This document shows positions 25,200 to 35,411 of a stretch of 64,000 bases of DNA, piece by piece (the first letter of the stretch is position 1; every line of letters starts with the position of its first letter). Position numbers and translations under genes: made by a program. The notes below the pieces were generated by a model, which did not search any database, had not been told where the DNA came from, and worked only from the letters and a program-made list of their open reading frames with translations. Origin of the DNA: Pratylenchus scribneri (Eukaryota; Nematoda; Chromadorea; Rhabditida; Pratylenchidae); NCBI GenBank assembly GCA_030063045.1, contig JAQSEB010000201.1, positions 62,001 to 126,000 of the forward strand. Reading direction: 5' to 3'.

Positions 25200-26909
25200 G
25201 CTTATAAAACATTTAAATTTAATAACTTTAATAATTCTATAAAGATAATTTTTCATTAATATTTTAATAAAATTACAAAAATATATTAATTGTATTAAAA
25301 TAGAATTATTTTATATCAATCTAGAACCTACTAGAGTAAATTTAAAGGTCAATTATAATTAATTTCTCCGTTCTAATTTCAATCTGCTTTTGATTAAACC
25401 GCGGTTTAATATATAATTTTAAGGAAACACATTTATAAACTACAAACCGAAATCGAATCTCTCTATCAAAAATAGAAACGCTCCCAGAGACGAAAATTGC
25501 AGACAGGCCAGCAATGATAATTTTTTGTTGGATTTTTTGGCCATAAAAAAGTGGAAAGAGCCGAAAAAATGCCCTTTTATTGATTTCTGGAGGATGCGCG
25601 CGTTTTTTGGTGCTGTGAATTGCCTCCTTCCTCAATTTAGCGAATCTCCAATAATGTGAAATTTTTAGCCGAAAGCCAGCACCGTTCCCAAAACCGGTAT
25701 TTTTCGATTTTCAAAACATTGTACTTCTTAAGTTGAAAATTCACTTTTCTGGATTTCAAATATTTCCGATTCTACGGCAACACATAAAAATATTATTAAC
25801 AAAAATGGAAGGGAGGTAAAAATGGATAGCAGGCCTAAAACTCCACTCCATATACCATACACAAGCACACGCAGATTCCATCTGCTGGTTCTGATTTGCA
25901 AATTTTGTATTGATTTAAAATTGCTCAAATTCGAGTAAAATCCTCATTCCATTTTGAGAAATCCATCCATTTACATATTTATCAAAAACTAAAACAATTT
26001 TGCCCAATGCTTTCATTAATATTACAATTTGGATGGAATTTCGCACTCTTCTTCTTAATTCTTTTGATTCATTTTGGTTGGTTTTTCTTAATGGGAGTCA
26101 TTTAATTTTGGCAACAAAAACACTAAATTTGGCAAAAATTTTTCGTGTCGAAAAATAAGAAATCTTTGAGGCCATATAGCTTGGCCAAATCAGACTTCTT
26201 TAAGATTCCCTAGCCCTTAGCTCTTAGCCCCTAATCCCATGCCTGCTCTGAACCCTAACCCTAGCCCTAACCCCTAGTTATGGCCAAGATATATGGCCTC
26301 AAAAATATAATATTTTTCGACACGAAAGATTGTTGCCAAATTCAGTGTTTTTGTTGCCAAATTAATATTATCTCTTTTCTTAATTCCGTTTAATAAGTCC
26401 GAATATATACCGAAAAATATGAATAAATTTCTATTAATTCTTTTTCAAATAACAAAAATAATCGAAAAAATAAAGGAACTCATAATCGAAATTTATATGC
26501 TAATTTTATCAAGACTCATTTTTGAATTTTATTATAATAAAGTACTCTTAGTTTACAGTAATTTGTGTTCGGAAATTCTTCCCGCTCCACTGACACTGTG
26601 GAAATAACTTTTTTTGAACCTTTTTACAATTCCTAATATTTCAACATTCATCGGTCAGAAATTTCTCTCTCACGGCCATCTGGGGCCAAGTTAATTAGCT
26701 TTTTTTTACATTTCGTCCAGTTCCTTCTGGCATTCATTTAAAAGCCTGTAGGTAGATTGACGTTAATCGCTAATCAAAATAATTGGGTAGATAAAGATAA
26801 AAAGGGAAATTGAATGCACATCTCGTTGAATTTTGCCTTTTTAGGTCTAAAGCCAATCTTTAAGCGATTAAATTAGCAAATATATCCATAATAAATAATT
26901 AAATTTTAG
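25200..26909. other. Spacer with a MITE and a possible signal-peptide exon
   Basis: Apart from the MITE at 26104-26364 no gene is supported. An ATG at about 26008 opens a strongly hydrophobic peptide (MLSLILQFGWNFALFFLILL) that could be a signal-peptide exon for the coding exon at 26910, but I could not find a convincing donor. Confidence 0.3.
26104..26364. mobile_element. MITE family X, copy 1
   Basis: TIRs of about 50 bp: AATTTTGGCAACAAAAACAC at the left and GTGTTTTTGTTGCCAAATTA at the right, each followed inward by TTTCGTGTCGAAAAATA. The interior holds CTAGCCCTTAG and CCCTAACCCTAGCCC runs. A second copy in opposite internal orientation is at 39128-39387. Confidence 0.85.
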
Positions 26910-27397
26910 CGAATTCTGAACTCAAGCAACAATCACTGGACCAAATCTCTGATGCTTTGAACAGTGGGAAACTGCAAAAATGTGGCCATCAAACAAATGG
27001 CAACAAAAATGAGGAGGAGGTAAAAGAATGCGAAACGGTTCGAAACGCATTTCACTGGCTTCTTGACCTGAAGAGTAGGGACAAAAAGGAGGAAAATGGC
27101 CAAATCAAAAAAGAAATTGATCAATTATTTGTGGAAAAATACAATTTAGTTGGGATAAGCAAAGAAAAAGTGAAAAAGAGAAGCTTCCAAAACCAATTGA
27201 ATGGTTTACAGGGAGTGAATTTAATTGGAATGAAATTTGGAGAAGATTCAAAAGTGGCGAAGAAATTAGAGAAATTTGCAAAAACCCTTCAACAAATGGA
27301 TGAACAATGCTTGGGGACAGATTTGGTTGTGTTCACAAAGGCAATGATGTTGCTGCCAAAAGTAAGAATGAAGAGGGAGAGCGGAGAGGAAAAATAA
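26910..27397 (+). CDS. Terminal exon of an unrecognised lysine/glutamate-rich protein
   Basis: An open frame of 162 codons follows an AAATTTTAG acceptor (entering in phase 1) and ends with TAA. The peptide is charged and helical-looking (for example ECETVRNAFHWLLDLKSRDK, then KKLEKFAKTLQQMDEQ), with three cysteines and no transmembrane part. The minus strand and other frames are broken. The upstream exons were not identified, so the start is unknown. I do not recognise a family. A helical secreted or cytosolic protein are both possible. Confidence 0.45.
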
Positions 27398-28671
27398 AAT
27401 TCAGAAATTCAATTACAAATATTGCACATGTTAAAAATTAGGGGCATCAATGATAACAAATTAAATTTTATTATTGCATAGGTAATTCTGGCTACCCAAG
27501 AAAAAAATGTAGCCTCAGTTAATTTTATTTTACCAATGAAAAATAAATCACTGATGAGCAATAAATGACCACATCAATTAAGATTTGTGACAAATTCATC
27601 AGAGATTTTCGTTGTTTTAAAGTAAAATTAATAAATTATTTCTCTGTCCAATTAAAAATAAAATATTTTTCTCGTAACAATTTATTTATAAAAAATTAAT
27701 GGCAAATGAAAAAGCAGAGAATAAATTATATTAAAATTTTATAATTATTCTTATTAAAAGATTAAACAAAATTTACACTAAATGACAAAGTCGATTTTAA
27801 ACGGGGATTTTTGCACTCATCTTCAAATTTCGGATTTCGGGTTGCTCTTTTGGCTATTTTTACCTGTTTTTGATCGATTTTATAAAACCGAAACCTACGG
27901 AAGATAATAATTCGATATTTTTCAAAACGAAAAATATTTTTCGAAATTTAAGTTAAAAATTGCTGATGATGTAATAAATGATAAAAGTATGGAAGAGGGA
28001 CAAAATGATGCGAAAAATAAAAGGAATAAAAAACGATTAATTCGATTGCGAAAAGCAATAAGCATTTTTGCCAAACCATCACATCGACGTTCAAAACGAT
28101 GCAGTGTTTGCATATTTGCTTGCTGTTGCTTTGCTGAAATGAACAAAATCTTTGAAAAATGCTTCCCAAACAATTAAAAACATTTTTTAAGAGGAGGAAA
28201 AGAATGGCAAAAATGCATAAATTCAATTGGAAAAAGAAAGAAAGAAAATCATCAGTATGGATTAAATCTGTATTCAATGTTCTTTCTTGAATGTTTGTTG
28301 AAAAATTTTATAAATATAAAATTCACTTTTTGTGACATTTCACTCTCTTATCATACCGCTGAATCAGCCATACTAGAAATTTTATTGTCCAATCAAATAA
28401 ATAAATTTTTGAATCGTAAACTTCAAATTTTGTAGTTCAAAAATAAAATGAGGCTGGTCATTGAATGGGACCAAAACCAAATGACATCAAAAGTAGAATG
28501 CTTTAACTTTATTCGATTAATGAACGTTACAAATACAAAATAAAAGATAAGCAAATTTGTGAGGTAAATATTGAAAGCACATAAAATCAGTGTTGAAATA
28601 ATTGTCCAATTAGTGAAAATGAAAGATTTTCTATCAATATAAAAGAAAATTAGGTACCCATTAAATTCTTT
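27398..28671. other. Spacer without supported gene
   Basis: AT-rich. Overlapping short frames on both strands at 27920-28280, including a basic/cysteine one (KRCSVCIFACCCF), have no splice context or homology I can recognise. Confidence 0.4.
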
Positions 28672-29088
28672 TTACAGATAATCCTTCAAGAATTCTTCGG
28701 CACTTATCCTTAAATGATTTTTCGGCTTGCCATCTTCACCGTTCTTTTCCTTTCCTTCGTCAGTGGTATCATCAACAGCATCGTTCTGTCTGTCATCTTC
28801 ATCGTTCTCTTCCTCTTCCTTATTGACATTAGCTTCATCTTTTGGTTCATCATCTACCCGGTTCTTAATAATCCAAGGTATGCGATTTCTTCTATAATAA
28901 TTCGACAAAATAATCGATCTTAAAGTTAAAGGACTATAATATTCTTGATTTTTCAATATTAAATTTGCCCAGGCAATATATTCTCTTTGTTTGCCATTGC
29001 CATCTTCATCATTCTCTTCCTCTTTCATTTTGGCATTTGCTTCATCTTTCGGTTTGGCTTCGTCCTCCTTCTTATTATTAATAATTTC
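28672..29088 (-). CDS. Terminal exon of an acidic, internally duplicated protein
   Basis: An open frame of 138 residues follows an ATTTAAG acceptor in phase 0 and ends in LKDYL-stop. It contains two copies of a PKDEAN...EEEENDED acidic segment flanking a non-acidic part (REYIAWANLILKNQEYY). Upstream exons were not found; a foldback element begins 53 bases away. It could be the 3' end of a gene whose other exons lie beyond the element, or a fragment. No family is recognised. Confidence 0.35.
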   Translation of the reverse strand, partial: EIINNKKEDEAKPKDEANAKMKEEENDEDGNGKQREYIAWANLILKNQEYYSPLTLRSIILSNYYRRNRIPWIIKNRVDDEPKDEANVNKEEEENDEDDRQNDAVDDTTDEGKEKNGEDGKPKNHLRISAEEFLKDYL

Positions 29089-29140
29089 CTTAAATTAAAA
29101 GCATTTTTAAGAGGATTATTAAATTTAACGGTGCTAGGTT

Positions 29141-29473
29141 GATTCCCGAATAGTGCAAATGTGGACTTTTTTGACTTCTAATAAATCAGAAACCGGTTTT
29201 AGACCCTACAAACCTTATATCATTTTGTAGATCTCATCAAGGCGCATCGAATGGTATATAATATGTTTACAAAATTAAATAGTTTAAAACCAAAAACTTA
29301 AAAATATGGTTTAAACGGTTTAACTATTAACTTTTTAGCTTAAAACTGACATTTTATATACCATTCGATGCGCCTTGATGAGATCTACAAAATGGTATAA
29401 GGTTTGTAGGGCCTAAAATGGTTTCTGATTTATTATAAGTCGAAAAAGTCCACATTTGCACTATTTGGGAATC
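29141..29473. repeat. Foldback element, family F, subtype A
   Basis: Nearly perfect inverted halves: GATTCCCGAATAGTGCAAAT at the left tip and ATTTGCACTATTTGGGAATC at the right, then AATCAGAAACCGGTTTTAGA and the core ATCTCATCAAGGCGCATCGA. Confidence 0.9.
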
Positions 29474-29856
29474 GCCCATATTTGCACGATCTTTTGCTTG
29501 TTCGAGAATTGACCCCGTACGAATTTAACAAATAAAATATTAAAAAGCTATGCTATTTTTAAAAAAACTGATAAATACTTTAAAATATGATATTATCTAG
29601 ACAGTATCAAAGTGAATTATTTAATTATAATTGTTATTTTGGTTTTTTTAATCTAATGACAAAGTAATTTCGAACGAAATCAAAATCGGTTTAAAATGTT
29701 TTTAATTTTTTAGACTGGAGCGAGAATTTAAAAGAAAAAATAATTTTTAGTAAAAAATTTTTATTCAGAAATAAATTAAAATGGTAAATTGTTGTGCAAA
29801 ATAATAAGTGAATAATCAAAATAGTAAATGTCCAAATTGTTTTTGCAAAAATAGAA

Positions 29857-30810
29857 TTAATAATCAAAATCGTAAATAGTCAAATTGTGGTGTAAAAATA
29901 AGAGTTTTTCCACATTTTCCACCAATATTTTCTTTCTCAGATTGGTTAAAATTTGTCCGACCGTAGAAAAGAGTCGCTCACTTTCAGCGGAAGTTGCCGG
30001 TGCTGAGAAATATTTATGAGCCAATTTGCACAGCAATGGCCATTTGATGGCATTTTCCCCGGACCAATATATGAATGGATCTCCTCCAATGGGAATCTTT
30101 TTCATTTTTGGATCCAAATAATCGTAAACCTATGAAAATTATCTAATTTGATTTTAATGAACAAAAAAAACTTCATCCTAAAAGTTTTCCTTTGAATTTC
30201 AATTTAAAAATTAGCAACAAACCTTTATTTTCCCATATATTTCTGGTAACATTTTTTGGGTAAAATAAAAACGGCTAGGAATTTTGTATTTTGGTTGAAG
30301 ATTTTGAATAAGCCTTTGAAAACCGGCATTTTCAACCACGGAGAAAGGCTGTAGATCAACCAACAGCAATAAATTCCATAATATTTTTGTTTATCTCCAT
30401 CGTTTTTTCGCCATTTTGTTCACATGGGCCTTATATTTTAAAAATTAATTGTAAAAAAACCAAATTGAAAATACTCTTCGCTCCCAACATTCGAGCAACA
30501 TCTTGTTCTTTTATTATTTTCTTTATTGTCATTTCATCGGCTTCTTCTGCTCTTTCTGTTTCAATATTATTGGACGTGCCTTGAACCGATTGGGAAAATA
30601 GTCTTTTAAAGTTCCAGTTTGAGGTTTTTGATTCTTCTCTCTTTCTGCTTCCACTTTGGCCAAATATTCTTTGTATTCTTTTTCATGTTTTTTTAGATGT
30701 TTAATAAGTGTTGTTGTTGGAGCAGATGGACGATGGTCGATTTTATATTCACAATTTTTGCAATAAGCAATACCAGCTTCCTTCTTAAAATAATCCCAAA
30801 CTTTTGACAT
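29857..30810 (-). pseudogene. hAT-family transposase, internally deleted (BED finger, partial core, dimerisation domain)
   Basis: Three separated pieces in order. The first, 30529..30810, starts MSKVWDYFKKEAGIAYCKNC and continues as a BED-type zinc finger with CxxC and HLKKH. The second, about 30225..30400, reads VDLQPFSVVENAGFQRLI and KYKIPSRFYFTQKMLPEIY, the conserved hAT region before the catalytic core. The third, 29857..30135, reads PLLCKLAHKYFSAPATSAES and ERLFSTVGQ, the hAT C-terminal dimerisation domain. The pieces are in different frames with stops between them, and roughly the whole catalytic centre between PEIY and YDYLDP is missing. Intact relatives are about 600 residues or more. 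The 5' terminus is probably at 31096, where CACCCCTG ends a CGAGACGA-rich region (CAGGGGTG on the minus strand, typical of hAT ends). The other terminus was not found. This is a dead element. Confidence 0.85.
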
Positions 30811-30939
30811 TTTAATTGCTCTAAAAAAGATTTAATTTTAATTAAAAATAGATGAAATAAAAATTAAAAGATATAAAAATAAAATAAAAAGATATTTTGC
30901 TTTTATTTGCACTGGAAAATCAATATTTTTATAAAAAAT

Positions 30940-31096
30940 GGGATAGAGAAGGGTCCCCCCTTCACTTTTCTTGTCTCGCCAAAATTCTCGTTTCGGGGGT
31001 CAAAAAACGAGAACGAGACCACGAGACGAAATGACCCCTAAAACATGAGAATTCCGAGGCCGAGTCGAGACGAAACGAGACGAATCAACACCCCTG
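30940..31096 (-). mobile_element. hAT 5' terminal region
   Basis: Multiple CGAGACGAAA-type subterminal repeats end in AATCAACACCCCTG at 31096. Read on the minus strand, the terminus is CAGGGGTGTTGATTCGTCTC. It directly precedes the BED-finger exon of the transposase remnant, so it is taken as that element's 5' end. Confidence 0.6.
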
Positions 31097-31480
31097 GTAA
31101 ATAACAATCCCATGAAATCATTGGGATTTACCAACAAAACACTTGGTACCACAATAGTAAAAGACAACCATTAATTTCGTTGGAATCTACCAATGAATTG
31201 CCCTTTTAGTTGGTAGCTACCAACGATTTACTACCAACAATTTATTAAATCCTGCAGTACCAAAGCTTTTTTCATTGGTACAAAATCATTGGTAATTACC
31301 AAAGAAATTTCGTTGGTACGCTTTTTTACTACGATGGTAAAAAATGCTTGGTATCTGCCAAAGATATCGTTGGTAAATGCCAATGAAATGGTTGGTATGA
31401 CTTTTACTACGTGGTATTGGTAGGTACCAATGAAATGGTTGGTAGGTACCGACCAATGGGAGTCTTTTACTACCGCCTCT
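31097..31480. repeat. Cluster of TTGGTA/TACCAA inverted words
   Basis: About 25 occurrences of TTGGTA, TACCAA and close variants in both orientations, including units such as ACCAATGAAATGGTTGGTA. Many adjacent pairs could form short hairpins (TTGGTAGCTACCAA at 31219). It begins exactly at the hAT terminus. Confidence 0.7.
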
Positions 31481-31786
31481 GAATGAGAATGGAAAAAAAT
31501 GCAATAAAAATAATTAATGAATGGAAAAAATTATAATAAATAAGAGGAAAATTAAATTATACTCAAAGAAGGCCGCTTTATATTTATATTACTAAAAGTA
31601 AAAAATTATTATAATTTCTCAAAATCTTAAATAATAATTGTCATGATAATTTGAAAAAATAATAATTAATAAAAATTAATAATTTTAAAAATGGATTAAT
31701 CGTTAGAAAATGGATTCAATTACAATAATTCCACAATAAAGAGAATTTTATCAAATTATTTTGATATATAAGTAATTTATTGATTA

Positions 31787-33608
31787 TTATTTTCCACTAA
31801 TTCTCTCCCGAATAATTGACCCCTTTAATGAAGGATTCATTCGGGGAATTGAGGCTGGCAAAACTTGGACAATTGCAACACTATTATTGCCACCTTGTTG
31901 TTGATGTCCATGCTGAAATCTGGCCATAAAATTGTAATAAAAACGCTTCAATTCCGTCTTCATAAATGGTCTATATTCTGATCTGAAATAATAAAAAAAA
32001 TAATTATAAAAATTTTATTTAATTCTCTAACTTGCTGCAAATAAACAAAATTGGACCATTCAAAACGCCAGAAAGGCGTATGGTGAGTCCAACAAAATTG
32101 GCAATGATTATTGCTTGAAATATTGGAATTTTAAGCGGCGAAATGATGAATATTGGAAAAAACATAGGAATTAGCCAACAGAAAAAATTGGCCAATGTGA
32201 TTATGGAAAAGGATCGCATAATGGCAATCGAATTAGAATTATTATAGCCAACTAAAAATTAAAGAAAAAATTAATGAAATATGAAGAAAACTTCTATTTT
32301 ATATACTTCTAATCAGAAACCACATTAGAATGTAGCAAATCATTGTAGAAATATTTATGACAATGCCATGATTTGAAAAAGCATGTATTTCATAATTTGA
32401 AAAAATTTTATCGTCAAGTTTTGGAAAAAAATCATTCATCTGGCATAAAACCAACCTAAATCAAATAAATATTATATTCAAATAATAAAAAAGATATTAT
32501 ATTAAATATTAATATAAGAATAGGACTGCAAATAATTTTTGTAATTAAATAACTTTGCGGTGCATTATTAATGTTGAATAAATAAAACTAAATAAAATAT
32601 ATTTCTAATTTATTTCTAATTTAATATGAAGCCATATTGATCTTTTATAGCAATGTTTCATTATTTATCATTTTGATGATTTATGTTACTAATATTCCAT
32701 TATTTTTAAAAATATTTTTATTTCAGTCCAATCACACTATTTAAAATCATGATTTTATATTTCATTTTTCGTAACGAATTTTTTTAAAAATATTTTACTG
32801 AATTGGAACTTTACTACTATATCATAATTTTAACGAATATGTAATATTGATATGACAATATATTTATCATATTTATATTATATAATTTTCTATGTTTGCT
32901 ATAATTATTATAATAATAATAAATAAGTTATTTTGAATTTTTTAGAAAAAATATTATTTTACACCTATCTTGATGTTGTAACATATATCGGAAATTAATT
33001 TGATCAATATAAAGGGAATGGATCATGCAAATAAAAATGTAAACAAATATCGCAATTCGCCGAGAAAAATTTGAAATAAATCGATTTTTATACCAAATTG
33101 GAAAGAGTAAACATAATAAACGATCCATTGCAATGGCAAAAAGCAATTGATAAACCATTGTTAATGAGAATAAATCCCACCAATCAAGAAGGAAACACTT
33201 AAGTACTGAAATTGGCCAAAGAGCCAAATGGTGTAAAAATGGTATAAAATTTGTCACTGCGCTGATCATATCGAAAAAGCATATTGTAGCCATTAAAGGT
33301 CCGTAAATTCGTTTCCGTAGTTTTCTAAAAATGTATTATTTTTTTATTTTTTGATAATATTTACGTGTATTTTGCTATTATAAAAATGACAAAAAAATTC
33401 ATGGGAAATCCGATGAGTCCAATTAAAAATTGCGTAGCAGTATATATTCGCATCCAGAAGAGAAAAAATTCAGCCTGTTCATTGGATAAACCCTTGTAAA
33501 TCATTAATAATTTGAATATAAATTAAAAATGATTAAATTTACATAAAAGAATGTTCCTTCCAATTTGTCCAGCCGAATTTGGCCATTCTCATCATAGATC
33601 GATTCCAT
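31787..33608 (-). CDS. srsx-like nematode chemoreceptor (7TM GPCR), 372 aa
   Basis: Six phase-consistent exons: 33543..33608, 33365..33492, 32965..33324, 32307..32455, 32032..32251, 31787..31982. After a short extracellular N-terminus, TM1 is in exon 2, TM2-TM4 in exon 3, TM5 in exon 4, and TM6-TM7 in exon 5. Exon 3 contains AMDRLLCLLFPIWYKNR, a DRY-like motif followed by the FPxWYK stretch typical of srsx receptors. TM7 ends NGPILFICSKSEYRPF, close to the usual NxPxxYxxSxEYR. The cytoplasmic tail is about 60 residues, glutamine/glycine- then serine/arginine-containing. The family senses small molecules or peptides in neurons; the ligand is unknown. The start is the only ATG in the first exon frame. 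All seven helices appear intact. Confidence 0.88.
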
Positions 33609-34425
33609 TTTGAAATAGTAACTATGTTTTGATAATTGAAAATGAGGAACAAATTTTATTCTTTAGGAATAAAATAAAATTTGAGAAGCAGATGGATAAA
33701 AATTAAAAAACAATTTTTTTAATGCTGATACTTACTATCGTAAATAAATATTTTTCTTCGCAATTCAATTTTATATATTTATCTCAGATTCATTAAAATT
33801 TCACGCTTATTTATTTGATGAGCTCTTTTTTTCTATCCATTATTCCGGAAACAAAAATTATTCAGGCATGAAAAAAAGAATACTCATTAAAAAAGCAAAT
33901 ATTTTTATTTCAGACATTTGATAGTACATTATGTATGATTTGTGATATTTCATCTTTGTTGATGTCAATCGTAAAAAAATTATGTTAAACACACTTAAAT
34001 AGCAACAAAACGAAAAACATTTTTTCGGAAAAAAAATTTTTTTCCGGATTATATATTATTTCCGAATTGAGAAAATGCATTTTTCTAAAGACATTTTATT
34101 CCGAATGATTCCTGAAATTATTTAATGCTTAAAAATTGCTCATCAAATGACAATGGTAGATTAACATTAGAAAATTGTTGAACTGAATGAATTGGAAATT
34201 CGCCCTAGGCAATATTTGATTATTAAGTTAATCCATCCAATATAGAATAATTGTTTGGGCTTTGGGCCAGCGGTCTTTTCATACAATATAGCAGAGCAGA
34301 CAATGAATTTATTTTGGATAATATAATATCAGGAGTCGTTTTTGACTTAAATAAAATATGTGGATCGAGCATTGTTTAAAATGCTTATAATGAGGAAAAG
34401 AATGGTCTATTTTGTGAGTTTCAAC
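33609..34425. other. Upstream region of the chemoreceptor, no gene seen
   Basis: AT-rich, presumably promoter sequence for the receptor at its left side. No motif is assigned. Confidence 0.4.
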
Positions 34426-34558
34426 CAGTGTTGTCCAATCCAAACGTCCTCATCTCGTCTTAAAAAAAGGCGAAAGACGAGACGAATGACGAGGGGATAA
34501 AAAAGGCCAAAACGAGGACGAGACGAATGACGAAAAATTTGATATTTGGACAACACTG
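34426..34558. mobile_element. 133-bp hAT MITE with 8-bp target-site duplication
   Basis: TIRs CAGTGTTGTCC and GGACAACACTG bound a CGAGACGAATGACGA-rich interior. The flanks are GTTTCAAC at 34418-34425 and GATTCAAC at 34559-34566, an 8-bp duplication with one mismatch, as expected for hAT insertion. It encodes nothing and would need a transposase in trans. Confidence 0.9.
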
Positions 34559-34961
34559 GATTCAACAGCAAAAGATAACTGATGGACAATGAAACGGAAT
34601 GAGGCAAATACATCAATCACAAATTTTTATTCATCTCTGACGAACTAAATTTGGATGAATAGGTAAATGTGAGAGCGGCAATTATGAAAAAATGATCGAA
34701 TAAATAGCCTCAGGCAAAATATTTTGAATTTATAATTGCATTTGAGCAATTTTGGATGGAAATGGAATATTGGGAAGAAGACAGTAGCAGTAGGGGATTG
34801 GGCAGAGAATGGAATCATCAATGTCCCCATCGAAGATCGAATGAATATTAAAAAAATAAATGAATGGAAAAATTACTCTGTTCAATATTTTTGAATATTA
34901 TAGGGTCATTTTGATATTTTCAATTCCATTCATTTTTTATGGTTACAATTTTTTTTCTCGC

Positions 34962-35351
34962 AGAAAAAATTTCTTCTTTTGTAGACAAAAATATTTTTTG
35001 CATCAAAAATAGTTTTCGATTTCTAATAAATCAGAAACGGGTTTTAGACCCTACAAACCTTAACCATTTTGTAGATCTCATCAAGACGAATCGAATGGTC
35101 TATAAAATGTCAGATTTTGACCAAATTAAAATGTTTAAAATCAAAAACAAGAAATAATTGATTTAATTCGCTCAATTTCGATCTAAAATAAGAAATTTTT
35201 ATGTCAAAGACGCTTCTATCTCGATGACATCGACAAATTGGTATAAAATTTTTAGGGCTTAAAACCTCTTTCTGATTTATTAGAATTAGAAGTCAAAAAG
35301 CTATCTTGTCTGCAAAAAAAAAGCATTTTTGTCGGCAAAAGAAAAAATTTC
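34962..35351. repeat. Foldback element, family F, subtype A, with extra outer arms
   Basis: The inner part carries AATCAGAAACGGGTTTTAGA and the core GATCTCATCAAGACGAATCG. The outer arms AGAAAAAATTTCTTCTTTTG and CAAAAGAAAAAATTTCT extend the inverted repeat further than in the 29-kb copy. It lies about 60 bases upstream of the bub-3 start codon. Confidence 0.8.
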
Positions 35352-35411
35352 TAATACAAAAAATCTTTTCCAATTTTTTAAATATTTTTTAGAAATAAAA
35401 ATTTAAATAAA

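Noticed and set aside
27922..28277. Basic/cysteine ORFs on both strands
   Set aside because: They overlap each other on opposite strands and have no splice sites in the right place.
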